This document shows, one piece after another, positions 18,768 through 26,807 of a DNA stretch of 64,000 bases. Every line of letters begins with the position of its first letter. Position 1 is the first letter of the stretch. The position numbers and the translations under genes are program-made. This DNA comes from Phocaeicola_A sp036804505. Lineage in GTDB: Bacteria > Bacteroidota > Bacteroidia > Bacteroidales > Bacteroidaceae. The stretch covers positions 110,577-174,576 of the forward strand of contig DAIRSI010000004.1 in NCBI GenBank assembly GCA_036804505.1, given 5' to 3'. The notes under the pieces were generated by a model. It searched no databases. It saw only the letters and a program-made list of their open reading frames with translations, and had not been told where the DNA came from.

Positions 18768-19829
18768 TCAGACCAAGTATTTACATAACAGATAGCCTCC
18801 ACCCAAAAGCCATACGTAGATGATGCCAGCAAGCAAGAACGGTTTGGCACCTGCTTTTTTGAATTTTTCTATATTGGTTTCCGTACCCAAAGCCGTCATT
18901 GCCATTGTAAGCAGGAAGTTATCCACATTATTGATGATGTCACGTCCTCCGTTTAAATAATCGGAAGGAATGACGCTGCCCAATAATGAATTGATGATGA
19001 TGATCAGAATGAACCCAAAGGCAAACCAGGGAATGGTGATTGTCTTTTTTCCTTGTGAAGCATCAGTGCTGCGGTTTCTCCGTGTTTTCGACAATACATA
19101 ACTCATAATGAGCAAAACAGGTGCCAGCATCATTACACGAATCATTTTAGTAATGGTAGCTTGATCTGCCAGATGTAGCAGTCCGTTTGCATCCATGGCA
19201 TTACCGGCACCAACCACATGTGCCACTTCATGCAAAGTACTGCCGGTGTATATCGCCATTTGTTGCGGTGTTAAGTCCAATATGCCCGAACGGAACAATA
19301 GGGGATATAGAAACATGGATAGCGTACCGAATATAACGACTGTTGATACGGCAATTGCTGTCTTGTAGGGTTCACATTTCACTACGGGTTCTGCACCAAG
19401 TACTGCTGCTGCACCGCAAATGGCACTTCCTGTTGATGTCATCAGGGCAGTATCTTTGTCCATTTTTAGGAATCTGCCGGATACAATGCCGATGAATAAT
19501 GTTCCACAAATGATGATGCAGTCTATACCTACTGCAGGAAGACCTATATCGAGAACCTGTTGAAATGTCAGTCGGAAACCGTAGAGCACGATACCTGTTC
19601 GCAGAACTTGCTTTGTGCAGAACTTGATTCCGGTGACCCAAGTCTCAGGAATATAATTACGCAGACTGTTGGCATAGAGCATGCCGAGAATGATTCCTAC
19701 GATAAGAGGACTGAGAGAGAGGTCTTTGACCCACTGGAATCCGCTTATATAGAATGCGGAGAAAGAGAATAGCGTTATAAGCAGAATACCATTGCCTATG
19801 TTCCCTTTTTTTTCATTGATTATTGCCAT
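18768..19829 (-). CDS. YeiH-family putative sulfate exporter (UPF0324)
   Basis: 353-residue inner-membrane protein with about ten hydrophobic helices. Signature stretches include STGSAICGAAAVLGAEP, YTGSTLHEVAHVVGAG and the C-terminal MTALGTETNIEKFKKAG. The family is often paired with a LysR regulator, as here, and is annotated as a sulfate exporter on limited evidence. It has its own promoter (19856-19863), preceded by a LysR-type palindrome overlapping the end of the regulator gene. Substrate is uncertain. Confidence 0.85.
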   Translation of the reverse strand: MAIINEKKGNIGNGILLITLFSFSAFYISGFQWVKDLSLSPLIVGIILGMLYANSLRNYIPETWVTGIKFCTKQVLRTGIVLYGFRLTFQQVLDIGLPAVGIDCIIICGTLFIGIVSGRFLKMDKDTALMTSTGSAICGAAAVLGAEPVVKCEPYKTAIAVSTVVIFGTLSMFLYPLLFRSGILDLTPQQMAIYTGSTLHEVAHVVGAGNAMDANGLLHLADQATITKMIRVMMLAPVLLIMSYVLSKTRRNRSTDASQGKKTITIPWFAFGFILIIIINSLLGSVIPSDYLNGGRDIINNVDNFLLTMAMTALGTETNIEKFKKAGAKPFLLAGIIYVWLLGGGYLLCKYLV

Positions 19830-19855
19830 ACTAAATTGTTGTTATTATCGGGGTG

Positions 19856-19863
19856 CAAAGTTA
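19856..19863 (-). promoter_or_regulatory. -7 promoter element of the YeiH gene
   Basis: The minus strand reads TAACTTTG, matching TAnnTTTG, 26 nt before the ATG. Confidence 0.6.
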
Positions 19864-19904
19864 AGGCATCCCGACCGATTATCCCAACTGTATTTATTAA
19901 TGAC

Positions 19905-19923
19905 CTATAACCGATGATTATAG
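19905..19923 (-). promoter_or_regulatory. candidate LysR-type operator
   Basis: CTATAA (19905-19910) and TTATAG (19918-19923) form a perfect 6-bp inverted repeat separated by 7 nt. This contains the T-N11-A pattern typical of LysR-type regulators. It lies about 42 nt upstream of the YeiH -7 element and overlaps the regulator's stop codon. Confidence 0.45.
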
Positions 19924-20814
19924 CAGTTTGTTGTTTTTTAGCGCAAAATTGATGAAAAGCTGCGAAACGGGATTATCGTCCCCTTGCATTTTGATGAAAC
20001 TGAATCTGCGAATCATTTTCATGCCTTCAATCTCTATGACTTGAAGTTTCTGACTTTTCAATTCATCCTGTATGGATCGGATGGATACGATTCCAATACA
20101 GTCCGTCTGTTGGATAAACCTCTTGATGCTTTCGGTACTTCCCAGAAACATTTTGATGTTCAAGTCGGAAAGTCGTGTCCCATGCTCGGATAGAGCTTTT
20201 ATGATAACGTCAAGGGTTCCCGACCCGTGTTCCCTCAAAACAGTCGGGATATGTTTCAACTCTTCAAGACTTATTTCGTCTTTGTGAGAATATTTACCGT
20301 TGCTTCTTGTTACAGCAACCAACTCGTCCTGAAGGAATTCTGAATATTTCAAAGAAGATAATTTGGAGGTTCCCTCCACTAATCCCAAATCGATTTGTTT
20401 GTTGTGGAGAAGTTTTTCGATATCCTGGGAATTTCCATTCAACAAGGATACTTTTATATCCGGATACTTATCCGAAAACATGGCAAGCAGTGGGGGAAGT
20501 ACGTATTGAGTGATGGTTGTGCTTGCACCGAGTCGTAGTGCACTGACAACCTTGTTATTGAGACAGTGCATTTCATATTCAAGATTTCTGTATTTCTCTA
20601 ATATAATATCGCTATGTTTCAGCAATAATTGCCCGGCTGCAGTCAGCGTGATTTTATTTCCGAAGCGCTCGAATAATGGGCTGCCGTAAGCAGCTTCAAG
20701 CTCTTGAATGTGTTTGCTTATGGCTGGCTGGCTGATGAAGAGTTCCTGAGATGCCTTTGTGAAACTCAGGTTTTTTGCTACAGACTGAAATACCCGTAAA
20801 CGAAAATCGGACAT
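19918..20814 (-). CDS. LysR-family transcriptional regulator
   Basis: 298 residues from the ATG at 20814; the longer frame upstream would run into the DUF190 gene and has no matching family sequence. The N-terminal winged helix-turn-helix (about 1-62) shows LSFTKASQELFISQPAISKHIQ, followed by a linker helix and a periplasmic-binding-like effector domain (about 90-290). It lies directly upstream of the YeiH exporter on the same strand, 88 bp apart, and most likely controls it. The effector is unknown. The 29-bp gap after DUF190 allows cotranscription with crcB-DUF190. Confidence 0.9.
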   Translation of the reverse strand: MSDFRLRVFQSVAKNLSFTKASQELFISQPAISKHIQELEAAYGSPLFERFGNKITLTAAGQLLLKHSDIILEKYRNLEYEMHCLNNKVVSALRLGASTTITQYVLPPLLAMFSDKYPDIKVSLLNGNSQDIEKLLHNKQIDLGLVEGTSKLSSLKYSEFLQDELVAVTRSNGKYSHKDEISLEELKHIPTVLREHGSGTLDVIIKALSEHGTRLSDLNIKMFLGSTESIKRFIQQTDCIGIVSIRSIQDELKSQKLQVIEIEGMKMIRRFSFIKMQGDDNPVSQLFINFALKNNKLL

Positions 20815-20843
20815 CTTGTATAAAATTAAATTTAGACTTGGAT

Positions 20844-21191
20844 TTATTTTTTTGATTTGTCTCCTTGCTTTTGCAGGATTATTTCCACATCCTGCATGGT
20901 AACAAGACAACCTTTAGGCAACGCATTGAGCAAAGGAAGAATTTCATCCAGAAATTTTCGTATTTTTTCTTCCTCATCCACAATTTCTACAATAACAGGC
21001 ACTTTCTCGTTGATTTCCCAGAATTTATCAGAATGAAGAGTGCTGCTTGCACCGCATCCCATGATTGCTTTATAGACAGTTGCTCCGGCTAGCCCAAACC
21101 GTTTGGCAGCAAAAGCAATGGATTCATATACGGAGTTGTGCTTTACGACATCCGTATTGCTCACGTAGAATTTTAAAATTTTTGCGCTCAT
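20844..21191 (-). CDS. DUF190 family PII-like protein
   Basis: 115 residues of the DUF190 family, a ferredoxin-like fold related to PII signalling proteins. The pattern KFYVSNTDVVKHNSVYESI, the glycine turn FGLAGATVYKAIMGCGASS and EINEKVPVIVEIVD is typical. The start overlaps the crcB stop by 4 nt (ATGA), a conserved pairing in many bacteria that suggests a role alongside fluoride export. It may regulate or accompany CrcB; no direct function is established. Confidence 0.85.
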   Translation of the reverse strand: MSAKILKFYVSNTDVVKHNSVYESIAFAAKRFGLAGATVYKAIMGCGASSTLHSDKFWEINEKVPVIVEIVDEEEKIRKFLDEILPLLNALPKGCLVTMQDVEIILQKQGDKSKK

Positions 21192-21574
21192 GCTTCAAGT
21201 ATTAGTTTTATGATTAAATGTCCCAGGAAAATTGCAATCATGCCTCCCACCAGACTGAGGGCAAGGTAGAGCGAAGTGTAAAAAAAGTTTCCATCCTTCA
21301 GCAATTGAAAATTTTCATTCATGAAGGTAGAGAAAGTGGTGAAACCACCGCATACTCCGACGGTAAGGAACAGTCTGTAGTTGGAATTCAGCAGATTGCC
21401 ATGTTCAAACAAGGCATAGAATACCCCGATGAAAAGGCATCCGAGCAAATTTACGACAAGAGTGCCCAATGGAAATGAGTTCTCCATATAATTTTGCAAA
21501 AAGCGGGATAGGAGATACCTGAGCCCCCCTCCGATAAAACTGCCAAAGCCTACAAATAAAAGATTCTTAATCAT
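21188..21574 (-). CDS. crcB: fluoride efflux channel CrcB (Fluc)
   Basis: 128-residue four-helix membrane protein. Signature motifs GGGLRYLLSR, GTLVVNLLGCLFIG and VGVCGGFTTFSTFMNE are intact, including the Asn in helix 2 and the Phe-box Thr/Phe residues that line the fluoride pore. The dual-topology dimer exports F- passively. A promoter sits about 22 nt upstream of the start, leaving no room for a fluoride riboswitch. It is first in the crcB-DUF190 pair. Confidence 0.92.
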   Translation of the reverse strand: MIKNLLFVGFGSFIGGGLRYLLSRFLQNYMENSFPLGTLVVNLLGCLFIGVFYALFEHGNLLNSNYRLFLTVGVCGGFTTFSTFMNENFQLLKDGNFFYTSLYLALSLVGGMIAIFLGHLIIKLILEA

Positions 21575-21596
21575 AAATGGTTCATTATCTGATTTG

Positions 21597-21604
21597 CAAA
21601 GTTA
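21597..21604 (-). promoter_or_regulatory. -7 promoter element of crcB
   Basis: The minus strand reads TAACTTTG, matching TAnnTTTG, 22 nt before the crcB ATG. Confidence 0.6.
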
Positions 21605-21689
21605 GATAAAATCTGCGGAACAAACGAAAAAACAATCCGCATTTGGAAAAATGTAATGATAGTGGTGGAATTCTTTCGTTTTTTATCTA

Positions 21690-21697
21690 TATCTTTG
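21690..21697 (+). promoter_or_regulatory. -7 promoter element of the TlpA-like gene
   Basis: TATCTTTG matches TAnnTTTG. It lies inside the longest frame that starts at 21656, so translation should begin at 21716 or 21722. Confidence 0.6.
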
Positions 21698-21715
21698 TTG
21701 GCAAACAAAAATAAT

Positions 21716-22837
21716 ATGAATATGAGAAATGATAAAATGTGGGCAATGGCAGTCTTTATGGTAACTGCTGTTAGCGTAAGCGCCCAAAATTATTCAATTA
21801 CGGGAAAAACGGCTGCGGCCTTGAATGGTAAAAAAGTTTTTCTTGTAGAGTTGGAAAGCGGTAAATACCAACCGGTGGACAGCGTAAAAATTGAAAACGG
21901 GACATTTGTCATGAAAGGAAACAAGGGCGGTGCTGCACAGTTCTGTACTTTGACTTTTATGGACCGCAAATTGCCGAATATGGATTTAATTGCCGACAGT
22001 GATCCTTTGGTCGTTAATTTCGGCCCCGATAATCAGGTTACGTCATTGACCGGTTCTCCGCTCAACGAAAAGTTTTTTGCTTATACCAAGCAGGTTGGAG
22101 AAATTTCAAAACAACAGATGGAACTCTCTTTACAGTGGAGAAAATTACAGCAAGACAATAACGGGAAGGTTCCTGAGGCTGAAGGAAAAGCTATCGATGA
22201 AAAATATGATTCATTGGATAATGTAAAGAATGCTTTGGTGTATGATATCTGTATGAAAAATACCGGAAATATTATTCCTGCTTATTTTCTACGTGTTTCC
22301 AGAGACGGTTTAGGACTGGAAAAAACAGAATCCATTTTGGCAAAGAACGGCGAATTTCACAATCATGTATTTACCAAGAAAGCTGCCGAAGCAGTTGCTA
22401 AAGAAAAAAAGACGGCTATTGGAAGCCAGTTCACTGATTTTTCCATGGCGGATCCGGAAGGAACGATGCATAAGCTTTCCGATTATGCAGGTAAAGGGAA
22501 ATATGTTTTTGTAGACTTTTGGGCAAGCTGGTGTGGACCTTGTCGTGCAGAACTTCCTAATGTAAAGAAAGCTTATGAACAATATGCGTCGAAGGGTTTG
22601 GAAATAGTCGGCATTTCACTTGACAACAAGGCTGAAGCATGGAAAAACGCTCTCAAGAATATGGGGATGACCTGGAAGCAGTTATCTGATTTGAAAGGAT
22701 GGAACTGTCTTGGAGCGGACTTGTATTCGGTGCATGCCATCCCTGCAACCGTGTTGATTGATCCGCAGGGTAAGATAATTGCCCGCAATCTTCGTGGAGA
22801 AGAGATGATGGCAAAGTTTGCCGAGATATTCAAATAA
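21716..22837 (+). CDS. TlpA-like periplasmic thiol-disulfide oxidoreductase with N-terminal DUF4369-like domain
   Basis: 373 residues from the first ATG after the promoter (a second candidate is 21722). A signal peptide ends at VSAQ, followed by a beta-rich domain of the DUF4369 type (about 24-130), a helical linker and an AhpC/TSA-type thioredoxin fold (about 235-370). The active site is WASWCGPC, and the cis-proline follows in VHAIPATVLID. Bacteroidetes use such proteins as periplasmic disulfide reductases or resilience factors. Partners are unknown. A strong hairpin ends the transcript. Confidence 0.88.
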   Translation: MNMRNDKMWAMAVFMVTAVSVSAQNYSITGKTAAALNGKKVFLVELESGKYQPVDSVKIENGTFVMKGNKGGAAQFCTLTFMDRKLPNMDLIADSDPLVVNFGPDNQVTSLTGSPLNEKFFAYTKQVGEISKQQMELSLQWRKLQQDNNGKVPEAEGKAIDEKYDSLDNVKNALVYDICMKNTGNIIPAYFLRVSRDGLGLEKTESILAKNGEFHNHVFTKKAAEAVAKEKKTAIGSQFTDFSMADPEGTMHKLSDYAGKGKYVFVDFWASWCGPCRAELPNVKKAYEQYASKGLEIVGISLDNKAEAWKNALKNMGMTWKQLSDLKGWNCLGADLYSVHAIPATVLIDPQGKIIARNLRGEEMMAKFAEIFK

Positions 22838-22845
22838 TATTAAAT

Positions 22846-22919
22846 AATTATCCCCGGGTTTCAATATCTGTTCCGATGAAATTGGTGGAACAAGGAGAAT
22901 CCCGGGGATAATTGTTTTT
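22846..22919 (+). terminator. terminator after the TlpA-like gene
   Basis: The arms 22846-22858 and 22901-22913 (ATTATCCCCGGG and its complement) are perfectly paired, with a nested TTCC/GGAA hairpin between them and a T run at 22914-22920. It separates two converging genes. Confidence 0.75.
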
Positions 22920-22928
22920 TATTCGCTT

Positions 22929-23834
22929 TTACCAGAACAAGATGATGCCGAAAGAGGTAGGATACATTTTCGGTCCTTGGTTGTCCTTGAACAAAGGTGT
23001 GATGGATTGCCGGGCATAGAAGGCAATATCACCGTATCCAACGGTTGCAACGGCATTGATACCGATGGAATTCACATTCAGATTCTTTTCAAGTGTATGT
23101 GATTGTCCGTTTATTTTTCCTTTTGATTGTATTCTGTATCTTATTTCCGGCTCCAGTCCCAAGGAGATGGCACCACTTTGCTTGTATGAGTGCCACCATG
23201 CAAATCTGGCTTGATACTCCAACCTGACAGGAATCCGGAAGAAGTTATATCTAAGCCGGCAGTCAGAATATTTGTTATCTTCCGTGCCGGCAGTGATGGT
23301 CGTAATGTCGTTATTCTTCAAGAAAGCATAATTCCCGTCAAGACGGAAAGAACGATAACCCCAATTGACATTGAAAGACATGCCCCAATGACCGTCATAC
23401 GTAATAGGCATACAGGATGAAATGAAGTTGAATCCTATTTCCCAGGAATAAGCGTCCTGCAAATCAACGGCATCGTGACCGCTTAGAAAACCATCCTTTA
23501 GTCCCGCATATCCGAAAAAGAAACCATCGTCATGCGATTTGAACAGCGGTTTTCTGTTTTTGTTTCGTGAAAATGGTGTTGAAAATTCGAATCTTCTTTC
23601 GGTGGTTTGCTCGTCATTGTAGGTAGCTTCGTAAATCATGTCATCGGGTATGGTATCGCCTGATGTATTTTTGCCATACACTTTTATGTTCAGCTTCTTG
23701 TCGGCTTCATGAATCATGTATTTCCTGCCTTTTATGAAAACAGTAGTGTCCGATGGAATAGTTTGTCCTTTTTCCTGTGCTATTCCCAAAAGCGGGCACA
23801 GCAGCAACGTGAAAATAATCAGTTCTTTTTTCAT
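22929..23834 (-). CDS. outer-membrane beta-barrel protein, last gene of the sigma-factor operon
   Basis: 301 residues with a cleavable signal peptide (ending GIAQ), a polar N-terminal region (about 20-100), then alternating aromatic strands (HWGMSFNVNWGYRSFRL, FFRIPVRLEYQARF) ending in the terminal aromatic residue of an outer-membrane barrel (IILFW). I do not recognise a specific family. It lies 21 bp after the preceding small secreted protein, in an operon headed by a sigma factor, so it is probably a target and possibly a sensor output of that system. Confidence 0.7.
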   Translation of the reverse strand: MKKELIIFTLLLCPLLGIAQEKGQTIPSDTTVFIKGRKYMIHEADKKLNIKVYGKNTSGDTIPDDMIYEATYNDEQTTERRFEFSTPFSRNKNRKPLFKSHDDGFFFGYAGLKDGFLSGHDAVDLQDAYSWEIGFNFISSCMPITYDGHWGMSFNVNWGYRSFRLDGNYAFLKNNDITTITAGTEDNKYSDCRLRYNFFRIPVRLEYQARFAWWHSYKQSGAISLGLEPEIRYRIQSKGKINGQSHTLEKNLNVNSIGINAVATVGYGDIAFYARQSITPLFKDNQGPKMYPTSFGIILFW

Positions 23835-23855
23835 TTGATTTTTATTTTTTGATTT

Positions 23856-24308
23856 TTATTTCTTGTTAAAAAGCATGGAAACCAGCTCAGCAGAATCCAA
23901 ACTCCCTTCTATATAGATGAGAGTAGCCTTTTTTTTCTCATTTACTTTAAAGAGAATGAAGCGGTTGATTCCTTTTTGAACTTGAGACAACTGGTAATAA
24001 CCTGAATGAAGTTCACCGTCGAGCAGTGTCTCTTTGATTTTTTTTGCTTTCTTTTTGTCCAGTTCGATGCATTCCGTAACCCAGTCGATTCCGAACTTGC
24101 CTGTTGAGGATGGTTGGAAAGACAAACTTTTATAGAGTGTCATGTTATATGACCCTAGCACTTCAGAGGATAACTGGACCATGGTTGTTCCGTGCTTTTT
24201 CTCGTATTGCCGGAATACATCTGCAATGCGCAGACCTTCCTGAGCCGACAGGTTGATTGCAAAAAACAATGTCAGCAACATTATTATATACTTTTTTCTT
24301 TTTTTCAT
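23856..24308 (-). CDS. small secreted protein of unknown function (DUF4252/DUF6108-like)
   Basis: 150 residues with an N-terminal signal peptide (ending NLSAQ). The mature part is mixed alpha/beta and Lys-rich, with no cysteines in a clear pattern except one near residue 80. It looks like the small periplasmic proteins often found after sigma/anti-sigma pairs in Bacteroidales, but I am not sure of the family. Its start overlaps the anti-sigma-like stop by 4 nt, so it is translationally coupled. Confidence 0.55.
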   Translation of the reverse strand: MKKRKKYIIMLLTLFFAINLSAQEGLRIADVFRQYEKKHGTTMVQLSSEVLGSYNMTLYKSLSFQPSSTGKFGIDWVTECIELDKKKAKKIKETLLDGELHSGYYQLSQVQKGINRFILFKVNEKKKATLIYIEGSLDSAELVSMLFNKK

Positions 24309-24751
24309 TCCAAACCCTCCTTCATATCTTCCGGAATTAAATTGTCTGTAATCTCGTCTTTTGAAAAACTCACATCTTCAAAGGCTTTTTGTGCTTGCTG
24401 TTGGGCAAGGCGTACATCCGAGAATTTCTCGCCGTTAATAATAACATAGCTGCCATCGCCGGTGGTATTATTGAAACGATAGTAGGCCGTAAAACCAAGC
24501 ATGAGAAGGAAAATTGCTGCAACAGCCGGCCATGTAAAACGTTTCAGACTGATATATCTTGGATGAGGTTTCGCAGTAGAACAATTTTTTATTTCAGCAT
24601 CCAGATAAGAGAATATAGGCCGGTATACAGCTAAATCTTCAGATACTTCGGAACCGGTGAAATAGGTTCGGAGTATTTGTTCTTCTTGCCCGGAGGTCGT
24701 TCCTTCGAAGTATTTCTCCAACAGTATCTCTATGTCTTTTTTCTTTGTCAT
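24305..24751 (-). CDS. probable anti-sigma factor (single-pass membrane protein)
   Basis: 148 residues. The N-terminal cytoplasmic part (about 1-70) includes LLEKYFEGTTSGQEEQILRT, a short acidic helix pattern seen in Bacteroidetes anti-sigma proteins. One membrane helix (about 73-91, WPAVAAIFLLMLGFTAYY) and a short periplasmic tail follow. It is translationally coupled to the sigma factor by a 4-nt overlap. It lacks the FecR domain, so the signal would come from somewhere other than a TonB receptor. Function is inferred from position and topology. Confidence 0.65.
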   Translation of the reverse strand: MTKKKDIEILLEKYFEGTTSGQEEQILRTYFTGSEVSEDLAVYRPIFSYLDAEIKNCSTAKPHPRYISLKRFTWPAVAAIFLLMLGFTAYYRFNNTTGDGSYVIINGEKFSDVRLAQQQAQKAFEDVSFSKDEITDNLIPEDMKEGLE

Positions 24752-25257
24752 TTTTTGTTCCTTTCTTTTATAATCTGGAAATAAACATCTCTAACCTTTT
24801 TTCTGGCTCGTGAAAGATTGCTCCTGACGGCCAATATGTTGCAACCGGTTATTTCGGCAATTTCTTCGTTTTCGAATCCTTCCACATCTTTCATCCGGAT
24901 GGTGTTTCTTTGAATCTCAGGAAGCATTTCGATAATCCTCTTTATAAGCTCGACTTCACTTTTGACGTCATGCAAGTGGTCGTCGGACAAGGTCTGATGT
25001 CCAATGGATTCTTCAAGGAGCGGAAGGTTCGTCTTTTCTGTTCGCAACATGTCAATTGCCGCATTGCGAATCATGGTCATGGCGAAAGCTTCGATGTTGT
25101 GACACTTGTTGAGCTCGTGCCGCATTTCCCAAAGTTTCATCATTACTTCTTGCGTGACATCTTCTGCATTGTCCGAATCTTCAACGATTTTTCGGGCCAG
25201 TCCGTAGAATTTGCCTCGGAGCGGAAGAACCTTTATCTTGAATTCTTTTATTTCCAT
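24748..25257 (-). CDS. ECF-type RNA polymerase sigma factor
   Basis: 169 residues from ATG 25257. The longer frame adds 55 residues of unlikely hydrophobic sequence that run across the divergent promoter. Sigma region 2 shows DNAEDVTQEVMMKLW and region 4 shows EIAEITGCNILAVRSNLSRA, the recognition helix-turn-helix. It heads a four-gene operon with overlapping starts and stops. A 13-nt palindrome lies 20 nt upstream. It probably controls its own operon. Confidence 0.9.
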   Translation of the reverse strand: MEIKEFKIKVLPLRGKFYGLARKIVEDSDNAEDVTQEVMMKLWEMRHELNKCHNIEAFAMTMIRNAAIDMLRTEKTNLPLLEESIGHQTLSDDHLHDVKSEVELIKRIIEMLPEIQRNTIRMKDVEGFENEEIAEITGCNILAVRSNLSRARKKVRDVYFQIIKERNKK

Positions 25258-25276
25258 TTCTATACTTAAGACGAAC

Positions 25277-25289
25277 GTTTCGCCGAAAC
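25277..25289. promoter_or_regulatory. palindrome upstream of the sigma-factor operon
   Basis: GTTTCGCCGAAAC is a 13-nt palindrome (6-bp arms, one central base) between the divergent sigma-factor and helicase genes. On the minus strand a near -7 element TATGTTTC overlaps it, so it could be an operator or part of a sigma-specific promoter. Confidence 0.35.
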
Positions 25290-25324
25290 ATAACATAAAA
25301 AACGAAAATAATAAGAAAAAATTA

Positions 25325-25332
25325 TATCTTTG
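25325..25332 (+). promoter_or_regulatory. -7 promoter element very close to the helicase start
   Basis: TATCTTTG matches TAnnTTTG and ends only 7 nt before the ATG at 25340. The mRNA would therefore be leaderless or nearly so. Confidence 0.55.
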
Positions 25333-25339
25333 CATTTGT

Positions 25340-26671
25340 ATGAAAGAAATATCAGAAATAATCAGCCGCATTCTCAGCACTTTGAAGATTGAATCTTTGA
25401 ATGAAATGCAAGAATCTGTCATTGATGCTTATGATGACAGAAAAGACATGGTCTTACTATCTCCGACAGGTTCCGGAAAAACTCTGGCATACCTGTTGCC
25501 ACTGGTCGAGCATCTGGATGCTTCAAATAATGAGGTACAGGCAGTGGTGCTCGTTCCTTCCAGAGAACTGGCGCTGCAGACCGAACAAGTCTTCAAATCC
25601 ATGGGGACTAATCTGAGAGCAGTCAGTTGTTACGGTGGTAGACCTGCCATGGAAGAACACCGGACTATGAATGGAGTTCATCCTCAAGTAATCATAGGAA
25701 CACCCGGAAGAATGAACGATCATCTTCAGAAACAGAATTTTTCAGTCGACAAAGTGGAGACTCTGATTATTGATGAGTTTGACAAGTCTTTGGAATTCGG
25801 TTTTCAGGATGAGATGTCACGGGTGATTGAACAGCTGCCCAATCTGAAGAAACGTATCTTGCTTTCTGCCACCGACGCAGAAGAAATCCCTATGTTTACA
25901 GGCTTGGGACGTACCGTGAAACTTGATTTTCTGAATACAGGTACATCCGTTTCGGATAGAATCCGTCTGCATATAGTGAAATCACCGGAGAAAGACAAAC
26001 TTGATACCTTATATAATTTATTATGTGTGTTGGGAAGCAGAAGCAGTCTTGTATTCGTAAACTATCGTGAAAGCGTGGAAAGAGTGGGCCGGTATCTGCA
26101 GGAAAAAGGAATCTATTGTGAAATGTTTCATGGAGGAATGGAACAGATTGACAGAGAACGTGCCTTGTATAAATTCACCAACGGCAGTTGCAACGTTTTT
26201 GTTTCTACGGATTTGGCATCCAGAGGATTGGATATACCGGACATTGACAATGTCATTCATTACCATCTTCCCGTCAATGAAGAAGCTTTCATCCATCGAA
26301 ACGGAAGAACGGCTCGTTGGGATGCGGATGGCAATTCATATCTCATACTGAATGAAGCTGAAAGCTTCCCTGAATATATCAAGGAACAGCCGGATCATTT
26401 CGTGTTTCCGGAAAAAACGCCTAAACCGTCTATGCCTGTGTGGGTTACTTTATATATAGGTAAAGGGAAGAAAGATAAATTGAATAAGGTGGATGTGGTT
26501 GGTTTTCTTTCCAAAGTGGGAAAGCTTTCCAAAAATGAATTGGGAAGGGTGGATGTCAAAGACCATTTTGCATTTGCAGCCATCCGGAGAAGCAAGCTGA
26601 AGGAAACCTTGAATCTGATAAAAGGAGAGAAGATAAAGGGGATAAAAACCATCATTGAAGTGACTAAATAA
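25340..26671 (+). CDS. DEAD-box RNA helicase, DbpA-like
   Basis: 443 residues from ATG 25340; the longer frame overlaps the divergent sigma gene. Helicase core motifs are Q-motif-like LNEMQ, Walker A SPTGSGKT, PSRELALQ, TPGR, DEFD in place of DEAD, SAT, and HRNGRTAR. The C-terminal domain (about 370-440), with VTLYIGKGKKDKLNKVDVVG, is the DbpA RNA-binding domain that targets 23S rRNA in Escherichia coli. It is likely a ribosome-assembly helicase. The DEFD variant keeps the catalytic Asp-Glu pair. Confidence 0.9.
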   Translation: MKEISEIISRILSTLKIESLNEMQESVIDAYDDRKDMVLLSPTGSGKTLAYLLPLVEHLDASNNEVQAVVLVPSRELALQTEQVFKSMGTNLRAVSCYGGRPAMEEHRTMNGVHPQVIIGTPGRMNDHLQKQNFSVDKVETLIIDEFDKSLEFGFQDEMSRVIEQLPNLKKRILLSATDAEEIPMFTGLGRTVKLDFLNTGTSVSDRIRLHIVKSPEKDKLDTLYNLLCVLGSRSSLVFVNYRESVERVGRYLQEKGIYCEMFHGGMEQIDRERALYKFTNGSCNVFVSTDLASRGLDIPDIDNVIHYHLPVNEEAFIHRNGRTARWDADGNSYLILNEAESFPEYIKEQPDHFVFPEKTPKPSMPVWVTLYIGKGKKDKLNKVDVVGFLSKVGKLSKNELGRVDVKDHFAFAAIRRSKLKETLNLIKGEKIKGIKTIIEVTK

Positions 26672-26754
26672 TTTATAATATTTCATTTTACGGAAAAATT
26701 TCCATAATTGAAGACATTTCATGAAAATAACTTGTTCGGTAAAAGATTAATTAC

Positions 26755-26762
26755 TAAATTCG
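26755..26762 (+). promoter_or_regulatory. probable promoter of serC
   Basis: TAAATTCG differs from TAnnTTTG at one base and is preceded by TTG (26732-26734) at a 20-nt spacing, which suits the -33/-7 layout. It lies 45 nt before the serC ATG. Confidence 0.45.
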
Positions 26763-26807
26763 CCGATGTTATAAAGAACTTATTGTATAACTAAAACAAA
26801 CAATCAA

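Noticed and set aside
21575..21655. Fluoride riboswitch before crcB
   Set aside because: The leader after the -7 element is only about 20 nt and shows no matching fold.
25258..25422. Extended start of the sigma factor
   Set aside because: The extra residues are hydrophobic, run across the divergent promoter and overlap the helicase gene; the sigma domain begins at ATG 25257.
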